Assembly: GCF_001655675.1 (NCBI RefSeq)
Contig: NZ_LYRP01000033.1
Span: forward strand, 310,001 to 374,000
Reading direction: 5' to 3'
Length of the DNA: 64,000 nt
Origin: Mangrovibacter phragmitis
GTDB taxonomy: Bacteria; Pseudomonadota; Gammaproteobacteria; Enterobacterales; Enterobacteriaceae
The notes beneath the pieces are model-generated. The model saw nothing but the letters and a program-made list of their open reading frames with translations, was not told where the DNA came from and did no database searches. The first letter of the stretch is position 1. Each line of letters starts with the position of its first letter. The translations under genes and the position numbers were made by a program. Positions 57,736-64,000 of this stretch are shown piece by piece.

Positions 57736-57763
57736 TGTTATGTAATGCACGATTTTTCACAAT

Positions 57764-58489
57764 TTAGTGAATGATTTTTGCCAGAAAGTCTTTGGCCCGG
57801 TCAGATTGAGGGTTGGCAAAGAACGCTTCTTTGGGTGAGTCCTCGACAATTTTCCCTTCATCCATAAAGATGACCCGGGTTGCCACTTTACGGGCAAAGC
57901 CCATTTCATGAGTTACCACCATCATCGTCATACCTTCTTTTGCCAGTTCAACCATAACATCCAGCACTTCGTTGATCATTTCCGGATCCAGTGCGGAGGT
58001 TGGTTCGTCAAACAGCATGGCGACAGGGTCCATACACAACGCACGGGCGATAGCCACACGTTGCTGCTGGCCACCAGATAATTGTGCCGGATACTTGTTA
58101 GCGTGAGCAGACAGGCCGACGCGTTCTAACAGTTTCAGGCCTTTTGCCCGTGCGGAAGCTTTATCACGCTTGAGCACTTTCACCTGCGCCAGTGTCAGGT
58201 TATCGATAATCGACAGGTGCGGAAATAATTCAAAGTGCTGGAATACCATACCCACATGGGAGCGTAACTGTGCCAGGTTGGTTTTTTTGTCATTCACTTT
58301 GGTGCCATTGACAATGATTTCACCTTGCTGAACAGGCTCCAGGCCATTTACGGTTTTAATCAGGGTTGATTTACCGGAACCCGATGGGCCGCACACCACC
58401 ACAACTTCACCTTTTTGCACTTCAGTCGAACAATCGGTCAGTACCTGAAAGTGGCCGTACCATTTAGAAATATTTTTCAGGGAGATCAT
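57764..58489 (-). CDS. gltL: Glutamate/aspartate ABC importer ATP-binding protein GltL
   Basis: 241 residues from the ATG; the TGATG overlap with gltK fixes the start. Polar-amino-acid ATPase. Walker A GPSGSGKST, Q-loop FQHFELFPHLS, signature LSGGQQQRVAIARAL, Walker B MLFDEPTSALD and His switch VTHEMGFAR. Works with GltJ/GltK and periplasmic GltI. Confidence 0.98.
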   Translation of the reverse strand: MISLKNISKWYGHFQVLTDCSTEVQKGEVVVVCGPSGSGKSTLIKTVNGLEPVQQGEIIVNGTKVNDKKTNLAQLRSHVGMVFQHFELFPHLSIIDNLTLAQVKVLKRDKASARAKGLKLLERVGLSAHANKYPAQLSGGQQQRVAIARALCMDPVAMLFDEPTSALDPEMINEVLDVMVELAKEGMTMMVVTHEMGFARKVATRVIFMDEGKIVEDSPKEAFFANPQSDRAKDFLAKIIH

Positions 58490-59163
58490 CACACAGTCCT
58501 TTTCTTCAACCAGCCGACCAACAAGGAGGCACTGAGACTTATTACAAAATAGACCGCACCGGCAAACAGCACCATTTCAACCTGGGTGCCGTCGCGTTCT
58601 CCAATCGTGGATGCAGTGCGGAAAAAATCAGACAGACTGAGCACATACACCAACGATGTGTCCTGGAACAGAACAATGCCTTGTGTCAGTAGTAAAGGCA
58701 CCATAGCGCGGAATGCCTGGGGCAGAATAACTAATTGCATGGTCTGCCAGTGGGTCATTCCCAGTGCCAGTGACGCACTGGATTGCCCACGGGAAATACT
58801 CTGAATACCCGCACGGATAATTTCCGAGTAATAGGCGGCCTCAAACATGGAGAACGCGACTAATGCTGACACCAGGCGGATATCTGTTTTCGGGGATAAG
58901 CCCAATACCTGTTGCAGGAAGCCCGGTACAATCAGGTAAAACCACAGCAACACCATAACCAGCGGAATTGAGCGGAATACGTTGACATAGGCTTTGGCAA
59001 ACCAGGACAGGGGTTTAAAAGAGGACAGGCGCATGACCGCCAGCAAGGTGCCCCACACAATACCGAATACAATCGCCGTGAGGGTGATTTTCAAAGTCAG
59101 AATCATGCCATCTGCTAAAAAGGGCAGGGAAGGCGGAATAGAACTCCAGTCAAATTGATACAT
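58489..59163 (-). CDS. gltK: Glutamate/aspartate ABC importer permease GltK
   Basis: 224 residues, E. coli length. Five-helix HisM-type permease with the EAA loop [24 protein letters not shown]. It overlaps gltJ and gltL by 1-3 bp on both sides, so the three inner-membrane genes are coupled. Confidence 0.97.
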   Translation of the reverse strand: MYQFDWSSIPPSLPFLADGMILTLKITLTAIVFGIVWGTLLAVMRLSSFKPLSWFAKAYVNVFRSIPLVMVLLWFYLIVPGFLQQVLGLSPKTDIRLVSALVAFSMFEAAYYSEIIRAGIQSISRGQSSASLALGMTHWQTMQLVILPQAFRAMVPLLLTQGIVLFQDTSLVYVLSLSDFFRTASTIGERDGTQVEMVLFAGAVYFVISLSASLLVGWLKKRTV

Positions 59164-59903
59164 TATTTGCTCCCCATATTACCTGGCAAACGCACTTTAC
59201 GTTCAACAATGCTCATCAGCACCATAATGACGGCATTGATAAGCACATAGGCCAGCGTGATGGCGGTGAATGATTCCCACGCATGAGCAGAATAATCCAG
59301 CAGTTTGCCTGCCTGCGCCGCCATGTCCATCAGGCCTATGGTGGATGCGATAGCTGAGTTTTTAACCAGGTTCATCATTTCTGATGTCATCGGTGGAACA
59401 ATAACGCGGTATGCATTGGGTAGCAGAACATAACGATAGGTTTGCGGCAGGGTCAGGCCCATTGCCAGCCCGGCGTTTTTTTGCCCACGCGGCAAAGACT
59501 GAATGGCGGCCCTGACTTGCTCGCAGACACGCGCGGCAGTAAACAGGCCCAGACACAGCATGGAAGAGACGAAAAACTGAATATTCGGATCCAACTGCGC
59601 TTTAAACCACATGCCGATGTTTTGTGGCAGCAATTCCGGTACAACCAGATACCAGGTAAAAAATTGCACAATAAGCGGCACATTACGGAATAACTCAACA
59701 TAACAGGTACCAATCGCTGAAATGCCACGATGCGGTACGGTACGTAAAATCCCGAAGAACGAACCGACGAGAAAAGCGATTATCCAGGCGCAAACTGATA
59801 ATGCGATAGTGACCTGAAAACCGCTCCATAACCAGCCCAGATAGGTGGTGTTCCCGAAAGGGGCAGGCTGAAAAAAGATTCCCCAGTCCCAGTTTATAGA
59901 CAT
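59163..59903 (-). CDS. gltJ: Glutamate/aspartate ABC importer permease GltJ
   Basis: 246 residues, E. coli length. HisQ-type permease. [23 protein letters not shown] and the EAA loop [24 protein letters not shown] are conserved. CGGAGTTGAA precedes the ATG. The strong SroC terminator hairpin stops 12 bp before its start, so expression depends on read-through from gltI. Confidence 0.97.
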   Translation of the reverse strand: MSINWDWGIFFQPAPFGNTTYLGWLWSGFQVTIALSVCAWIIAFLVGSFFGILRTVPHRGISAIGTCYVELFRNVPLIVQFFTWYLVVPELLPQNIGMWFKAQLDPNIQFFVSSMLCLGLFTAARVCEQVRAAIQSLPRGQKNAGLAMGLTLPQTYRYVLLPNAYRVIVPPMTSEMMNLVKNSAIASTIGLMDMAAQAGKLLDYSAHAWESFTAITLAYVLINAVIMVLMSIVERKVRLPGNMGSK

Positions 59904-59912
59904 ATTTCAACT

Positions 59913-60070
59913 CCGAAAAAAATGAGGGTAGCATCGCTACCCCCCAAGATTGATGAGAGACCTCTTTTCGCGCCCGATGGGGAACGACCATCCGGCGTAT
60001 AGTCTGTCCTGGTCCCTGTGGTCAATCGTTAGGGCAGGTTTTCCCGCCCCTCTGTGTTGTAATTAGTTTA
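59913..60070 (-). ncRNA. sroC: SroC small RNA (gltI 3' UTR; GcvB sponge)
   Basis: In E. coli and Salmonella, SroC is cut from the gltI-gltJ intercistronic mRNA and absorbs GcvB. The equivalent gap here, 160 bp, ends in a perfect stem GGGTAGC/GCTACCC with a 3-nt loop followed by a T-run (59915-59942), and contains a second hairpin near 60030 (GGGCGGGAAAACCTGCCC). The 5' end is approximate because it would be made by RNase E. The call rests on position and structure; I have not aligned it. Confidence 0.75.
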
Positions 60071-60962
60071 ATGCTTTATCATTTGGGTTTTTGAACAACG
60101 CTTTCATGTCATCAGACAGTTCGAAGTTCATGTTGAGGTTTTTCGGCGGAATCGGGTTACGGAACCATTTCTCAAACCATTTTTCTGCTTCACCGGAGGT
60201 TTCAGCTTTGGCGATGGTGTCATCCATCAGCTTTTTAAACTCAGGATCGTTTTTGCGCAGCATACAGCCATAAGCTTCCTTGGATTGCGGAGTCCCTACA
60301 ATCACCCAGTCGCCTGGTTTTTTAGCTTTGGCGCGTTCACCTGCCAGTAACGCATCATCCATCATAAAAGCAACGGCACGGCCACTTTCCAGGGTGCGGA
60401 AAGAGTCGCCATGGTCTTTCGCGCTGATGATGCGCATACCAAGGTGTTTCTCGTCGTTCAGTTTATGCAACAGTACTTCAGAGGTTGTACCGGAAGTGAC
60501 AACGACATTTTTCCCTTTCAGATCTTCAAAATCTTTGATTGGGCTGCCTTTTTTAACCAGCAAGCGTGTGCCGATAACAAAAATAGTATCAGAGAATGCT
60601 ACCTGTTTCTGGCGTTCGAGGTTGTTTGTGGTGGAGCCACATTCAAAATCGAAGGTACCATTTTGCAGCAATGGAATACGGTTTTGAGAAGTGATAGGAA
60701 TCAGCTTCACAGTCAGGTTTGGCATGTTGAGTTTAGTTTTGATGGCATCAACAATGGCGTTAGAAAAATCCTGTGAGTAACCCACCACTTGCTGTTCGTT
60801 GTTGTAGTAGGAGAATGGTACGGAAGATTCACGATGACCAACCACAACCACACCGCTACTTTTAATTTTGTCCAGTGTGGACTGGGGTGCATCTGCTGCA
60901 TGAGCCACACCAACGCAAATACCCGCGGCTAACAGTGCTGTGGCCAGTTTTGCTAATTGCAT
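60063..60962 (-). CDS. gltI: Glutamate/aspartate periplasmic binding protein GltI
   Basis: 299 residues with AAGGAG before the ATG. Signal peptide of 22 residues ending in VAHA. Type II periplasmic binding fold: IKSSGVVVVGHRESSVPFSYYNNEQQVVGYSQDF, FDFECGSTTNN, KNVVVTSGTTSEV, and LESGRAVAFMMDD. Two Cys form the expected disulphide. Feeds GltJKL. Two NtrC-like boxes lie about 200 bp upstream. Confidence 0.97.
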   Translation of the reverse strand: MQLAKLATALLAAGICVGVAHAADAPQSTLDKIKSSGVVVVGHRESSVPFSYYNNEQQVVGYSQDFSNAIVDAIKTKLNMPNLTVKLIPITSQNRIPLLQNGTFDFECGSTTNNLERQKQVAFSDTIFVIGTRLLVKKGSPIKDFEDLKGKNVVVTSGTTSEVLLHKLNDEKHLGMRIISAKDHGDSFRTLESGRAVAFMMDDALLAGERAKAKKPGDWVIVGTPQSKEAYGCMLRKNDPEFKKLMDDTIAKAETSGEAEKWFEKWFRNPIPPKNLNMNFELSDDMKALFKNPNDKALN

Positions 60963-61157
60963 ATCCAACTCCTTTATTGCAGCCCGTAGTGTAATCACCC
61001 GGGCTATTGTCGTGAGTTTGTAGTTGTGTTGTTAAAATTAGTATGTAGATACACTCAATTTATTAACATTCAATCCAGGCGAATGTAAACAAATTGCGTA
61101 ATGCGGATGTATTTTTTGCGATACACCACGCACCAAATAGAGGCAAAAAGAAACCAT

Positions 61158-61174
61158 TGCACCTTTGTGGTGCT
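61158..61174. promoter_or_regulatory. NtrC-type box 1 upstream of gltI
   Basis: TGCACC-N5-GGTGCT matches the NtrC palindrome TGCACC-N5-GGTGCA at 11 of 12 bases. It lies 196-212 bp before the gltI ATG. Confidence 0.6.
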
Positions 61175-61179
61175 GGTTG

Positions 61180-61196
61180 GGAACCCTGATGGTGCA
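61180..61196. promoter_or_regulatory. NtrC-type box 2 upstream of gltI
   Basis: GGAACC-N5-GGTGCA matches the NtrC palindrome at 10 of 12 bases. Its centre is 22 bp (two helical turns) from box 1, typical of a paired enhancer. Confidence 0.55.
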
Positions 61197-61310
61197 ACCT
61201 GGTATTAATGTTTACTGTTATAGCAGCAAACAGTTGTTACCTCTGGAAATATCTAAGCAAAGGTCGTGCCAGAAAGGAAAATAAAGGTTACAGCAGCATA
61301 ACAAGCGGAT

Positions 61311-61341
61311 AAAAAAACGGCGCAGAACGGAGCCTGCGCCG
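61311..61341 (-). terminator. Terminator of lnt
   Basis: On the minus strand CGGCGCAG, loop, CTGCGCCG, then TTTTTTT. An 8-bp perfect GC stem 9 bp after the lnt stop. Confidence 0.92.
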
Positions 61342-61349
61342 GGAAGGGA

Positions 61350-62885
61350 TCAGCGTTTACGGCGGCCCAGGCCCCAGACCACTACGGCGAAACCCGCCAG
61401 CAATGAAAGCAGCCAGACCCCCCAGTTGCCGAAACGAGCGTAAGGTGTCAGACCGCGGGTTGGTGTGACAGTGGCATCCAGAACCTGGCGGGTAAATTGC
61501 GGGATAATTGCCTGCACATCGCCGTCAGGTTTGACAACAGCTGTCACGCCATTATTGGTGCTTCTCAGAAGTGGGCGAGCCAGTTCCAGCGCCCGCATAC
61601 GGGCCATCTGGAAATGCTGCCACGGACCAATTGAATGACCAAACCAGGCATCATTTGAGACGGTCAGCAGAAAATCCGTATCAGGGCGGAAGTTGTCACG
61701 CACCTGTTCGCCAAGAATGATTTCATAGCAAATAGCGGTGGTAAGCTTGTAACCATTCGCTTCCAGTGGCTTTTGTTTATAAGGCCCGCGGCTGAATGAC
61801 GACATGGGCAAATCAAAAAACGGTGCCAGTGGGCGTAAAATGGATTCCAGCGGGACAAACTCCCCAAAGGGAACTAAATGGTTCTTGTTATACCTGTCGG
61901 GGGAAAAATAGTTATAGGGGTTGCCTTCCCCAAGCGTAATCACCGTATTGTAGGTATCGTAACGGTTTTGTTTATTCAGGCGTGCATCCACAATACCGGT
62001 AACCAGCGCGGTATTATGCGCCTGATAAGTATCATCCAGTTGGTGCAAAAAACGTTGCTGGTTAACTTCAAGATCACTGATTGCCGATTCCGGCCAGATA
62101 ACCAGGCGCGCTTTCCCCACCCAGGGCGAACTGAGGTCGACATAGGTTTGCAGGCTGTGCAGCAACTGGCTTTCATCCCACTTCATTGACTGGGGAATAT
62201 TGCCCTGAACCAGTGCGACATTAACCGCCCGCTCAGGTTGTGCCTGATACCAGATGATGTAGCGCAGGGGCCATGGCAGCACTAATAACACACATGCTGC
62301 AACCAATGAACGCCAGCTTTTTTGCGCAATCGCGAAGGCCAGAAAACCGGTGAGCATCATCAGTAAAAAGGTAATGCCTTCCACGCCAAAAACCGGGGCA
62401 AGGCCTTTTAGCGGGCCGTCTATCTGGCTGTAGCCAAATTGCAGCCACGGGAAACCAGTCAACACCCAACCGCGCAGAAACTCGGTGACTTGCCAGAGCG
62501 CCGGGCTCGCCAGAGCCAGCCGCCATAATGTGGTTGACGGAAGCAGGCGGTTGAGCAGGCCGCTGAACAGAGCAGGGAACAGGGATAACCAGGCTGCCAG
62601 CAAGATAACCAGGAAGATGTTGACCGGGCCTGGCATGCCACCAAATTGAGCGATGCTGACATAAACCCAGTTGACCCCGGTTCCAAACAGGCCAAAACCC
62701 CAGACAAAACCAATCGCAGCACTTTGCCATGAGCGGCGGTTCAGTGTGAGTAAATGAAGACCTGTAAGCGAAATAATCGCTGCTGGCCAGAAATTATAAG
62801 GAGAAAAGGCCAGCGTACCGCAGGCCCCGAAAAGTAACGCCAGCAGCAGTCGTTGCCACTGGCGAGACAAAAAGGCGAGTGCCAT
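61350..62885 (-). CDS. lnt: Apolipoprotein N-acyltransferase Lnt
   Basis: 511 residues from ATG (a TTG one codon earlier gives the E. coli length of 512). Inner-membrane enzyme adding the third acyl chain to lipoproteins. Eight helices about 8-210, then a periplasmic nitrilase domain with the triad Glu in [10 protein letters not shown], Lys in [15 protein letters not shown], and Cys in [36 protein letters not shown] is invariant. Immediately after ybeX, as in E. coli. Confidence 0.97.
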   Translation of the reverse strand: MALAFLSRQWQRLLLALLFGACGTLAFSPYNFWPAAIISLTGLHLLTLNRRSWQSAAIGFVWGFGLFGTGVNWVYVSIAQFGGMPGPVNIFLVILLAAWLSLFPALFSGLLNRLLPSTTLWRLALASPALWQVTEFLRGWVLTGFPWLQFGYSQIDGPLKGLAPVFGVEGITFLLMMLTGFLAFAIAQKSWRSLVAACVLLVLPWPLRYIIWYQAQPERAVNVALVQGNIPQSMKWDESQLLHSLQTYVDLSSPWVGKARLVIWPESAISDLEVNQQRFLHQLDDTYQAHNTALVTGIVDARLNKQNRYDTYNTVITLGEGNPYNYFSPDRYNKNHLVPFGEFVPLESILRPLAPFFDLPMSSFSRGPYKQKPLEANGYKLTTAICYEIILGEQVRDNFRPDTDFLLTVSNDAWFGHSIGPWQHFQMARMRALELARPLLRSTNNGVTAVVKPDGDVQAIIPQFTRQVLDATVTPTRGLTPYARFGNWGVWLLSLLAGFAVVVWGLGRRKR

Positions 62886-62888
62886 CAA

Positions 62889-63767
62889 TTATTCTTCCAC
62901 TGTAGGCGCCGGAGAGTCATCCGGGATACGGACATGAACCTGAATAATACGGCGGCTGTCAGCCATGGCAACTTTGAACTGGTAACCGTCAATGTCAATA
63001 GTCTCGCCACGGGCTGGCAGGTGACCAAACGCCTGCATCACCAGACCGCCAATTGTATCCACTTCTTCGTCACTGTACTGCGTGCTGAAGGTGTCGTTAA
63101 AATCTTCAATCGAAGCCAGGGCGCGCACCGTCCAGGTGTGACGGCTTAACTGGCGAAAATCGATATCTTCTTCTTCGTCGTATTCGTCTTCAATTTCACC
63201 GACAATCAGCTCAAGGATATCTTCAATAGTAACAAGACCGGAAACACCGCCAAATTCATCAATAACGATAGCCATGTGGTAACGCTGAGAACGAAACTCT
63301 TTGAGCATACGGTCTACACGTTTACTCTCAGGTACCACCACCGCAGGCCGTAACACTTTATCCATGCTAAATGGCTCAGCATCGCTGCGCATAAAAGGCA
63401 GCAAGTCTTTCGCCATCAAAATCCCTTCAATGTGATCTTTATCTTCACTGATCACCGGAAAACGAGAGTGCGCGGATTCAATAATGACATCCAGACATTC
63501 ATCAAGAGGTTGATTTCGTTTGAGGGTGACCATTTGTGAGCGGGGAATCATAATGTCGCGAACTCGCTGGTCAGCGATGTCCATTACCCCTTCGAGCATA
63601 TCGCGCGTATCCTGGTCGATAAGCTCATTTTGTTCAGAATCACGAATTAGCGCGAGCAGCTCATCCCGGTTTTTGGGCTCGCCATGAAAAAGCTGGCTGA
63701 GGATCAGGGAAAAGAACCCCTTTTTACTGTGAGGTGTGTCGCTACTGTGTGAATTATCGTCGCTCAT
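62889..63767 (-). CDS. ybeX: CorC/HlyC-family protein YbeX
   Basis: 292 residues (E. coli 292). Cytosolic CBS-pair protein, with the CBS repeats about 65-200 ([44 protein letters not shown]) and the CorC_HlyC transporter-associated domain about 205-285. It has been linked to Co2+/Mg2+ efflux and more recently to ribosome metabolism with YbeY. Acidic C-terminal tail. Confidence 0.96.
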   Translation of the reverse strand: MSDDNSHSSDTPHSKKGFFSLILSQLFHGEPKNRDELLALIRDSEQNELIDQDTRDMLEGVMDIADQRVRDIMIPRSQMVTLKRNQPLDECLDVIIESAHSRFPVISEDKDHIEGILMAKDLLPFMRSDAEPFSMDKVLRPAVVVPESKRVDRMLKEFRSQRYHMAIVIDEFGGVSGLVTIEDILELIVGEIEDEYDEEEDIDFRQLSRHTWTVRALASIEDFNDTFSTQYSDEEVDTIGGLVMQAFGHLPARGETIDIDGYQFKVAMADSRRIIQVHVRIPDDSPAPTVEE

Positions 63768-63869
63768 GGCGGTGATTTTGGGTTCCTGTATCAGTTGAAA
63801 AACAACCGGCCCGGAGCAAACTCACCCGGCCGGCAATCATTTACATTTAAGAATAACAGCAAAATACCG

Positions 63870-64000
63870 TTATTCTTTCTCGGAAATGTACGGGTCAGCA
63901 TAGCCAAGAGCAAGCATTATCTCTGTTTCCAGACTTTCCATCTCTTCGGCTTCATCATCTTCGATGTGATCGTAACCCAGCAAGTGCAGGCAACCATGTA
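63870..64000 (-). CDS. ybeY: Endoribonuclease YbeY (C-terminal part; 5' end outside window)
   Basis: Only the last 43 codons are in the window. The zinc-binding motif [11 protein letters not shown] opens the visible part, followed by [20 protein letters not shown] and the end YISEKE, close to E. coli YbeY. A 16S rRNA 3'-maturation and quality-control RNase. Next upstream of ybeX, 102 bp apart. Confidence 0.95.
   Translation of the reverse strand, partial: HGCLHLLGYDHIEDDEAEEMESLETEIMLALGYADPYISEKE

Larger units (their letters stand above)
60963..61310. other. Regulatory gap upstream of gltI
   Basis: About 350 bp without a gene; AT-rich from 61020 to 61110. It holds the gltI leader, which in E. 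coli is a GcvB target, and two NtrC-like boxes. Confidence 0.6.

Noticed and set aside
60963-61157. Sigma-54 promoter for gltI
   Set aside because: No GG-N10-GC element in the right direction and distance from the NtrC-like boxes.
1-64000. CRISPR arrays, tRNA/rRNA genes, prophage or IS transposases
   Set aside because: No regularly spaced repeats, no cloverleaf-like tRNA with T-loop GGTTCRA that I could fold, and no transposase or integrase signatures in any frame.

Overview
The window is chromosomal DNA from a member of the Enterobacteriaceae. Most of it follows the gene order of the E. coli/Salmonella/Klebsiella chromosome from the enterobactin region to lnt, and the proteins look like close orthologues. 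It is not E. coli or Salmonella: it has a full methionine-salvage cluster, a 5' nixA-type transporter, and several islands absent from K-12. I cannot name the genus from sequence alone.

Left part (1-10.2 kb) is the variable end: the C-terminus of a NixA/HoxN nickel/cobalt permease, a YneE-type bestrophin, a chemoreceptor behind a sigma-28 promoter, a yjiH-yjiG-M20 peptidase operon, and a cNMP/CBS/nucleotidyltransferase protein (DUF294) translationally coupled to a DEDDh exonuclease. Next come fepA and fepB (10.2-13.7 kb), the only remains of the enterobactin locus: the genes that in E. coli lie between fepA and fepB (fes, entF, fepE, fepCGD, entS) and between fepB and cstA (entCEBA-entH) are missing.

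Then cstA-ybdD-COG0523 GTPase (14-17.4 kb), a ribose-type ABC importer (17.9-21.6 kb) and the methionine-salvage genes mtnK, mtnA, mtnDCB and mtnE (21.9-27.4 kb). Two intergenic regions of the cluster carry good MetJ met-box arrays and a weaker one lies before the importer, so the importer may bring in methylthioribose or a related sugar (inference). Next are araE with an AraC half-site, ahpC-ahpF with three hairpins between them, a GntP-family permease with two GntR operators, rna, dcuC, pagP, cspE, crcB, ybeM and tatE.

From 40 to 64 kb lies a conserved core, mostly on the minus strand: lipA, ybeF, lipB, ybeD, dacA, rlpA, mrdB, mrdA, rlmH, rsfS, cobC, (cobD +), nadD, holA, lptE, leuS, (ybeL +), gltL-gltK-gltJ-(sroC)-gltI, lnt, ybeX and the end of ybeY. 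This covers lipoylation, cell-wall elongation, ribosome maturation, NAD and cobamide synthesis, LPS export, glutamate/aspartate uptake and lipoprotein acylation.

The most novel structure I see is a dispersed, highly conserved ~142-bp intergenic repeat in three copies (17772-17914 inverted, 34817-34957, 57569-57711). It has imperfect terminal inverted repeats and internal hairpins, one of which looks like a bidirectional terminator. I found no CRISPR array, prophage, transposase, rRNA or tRNA gene.
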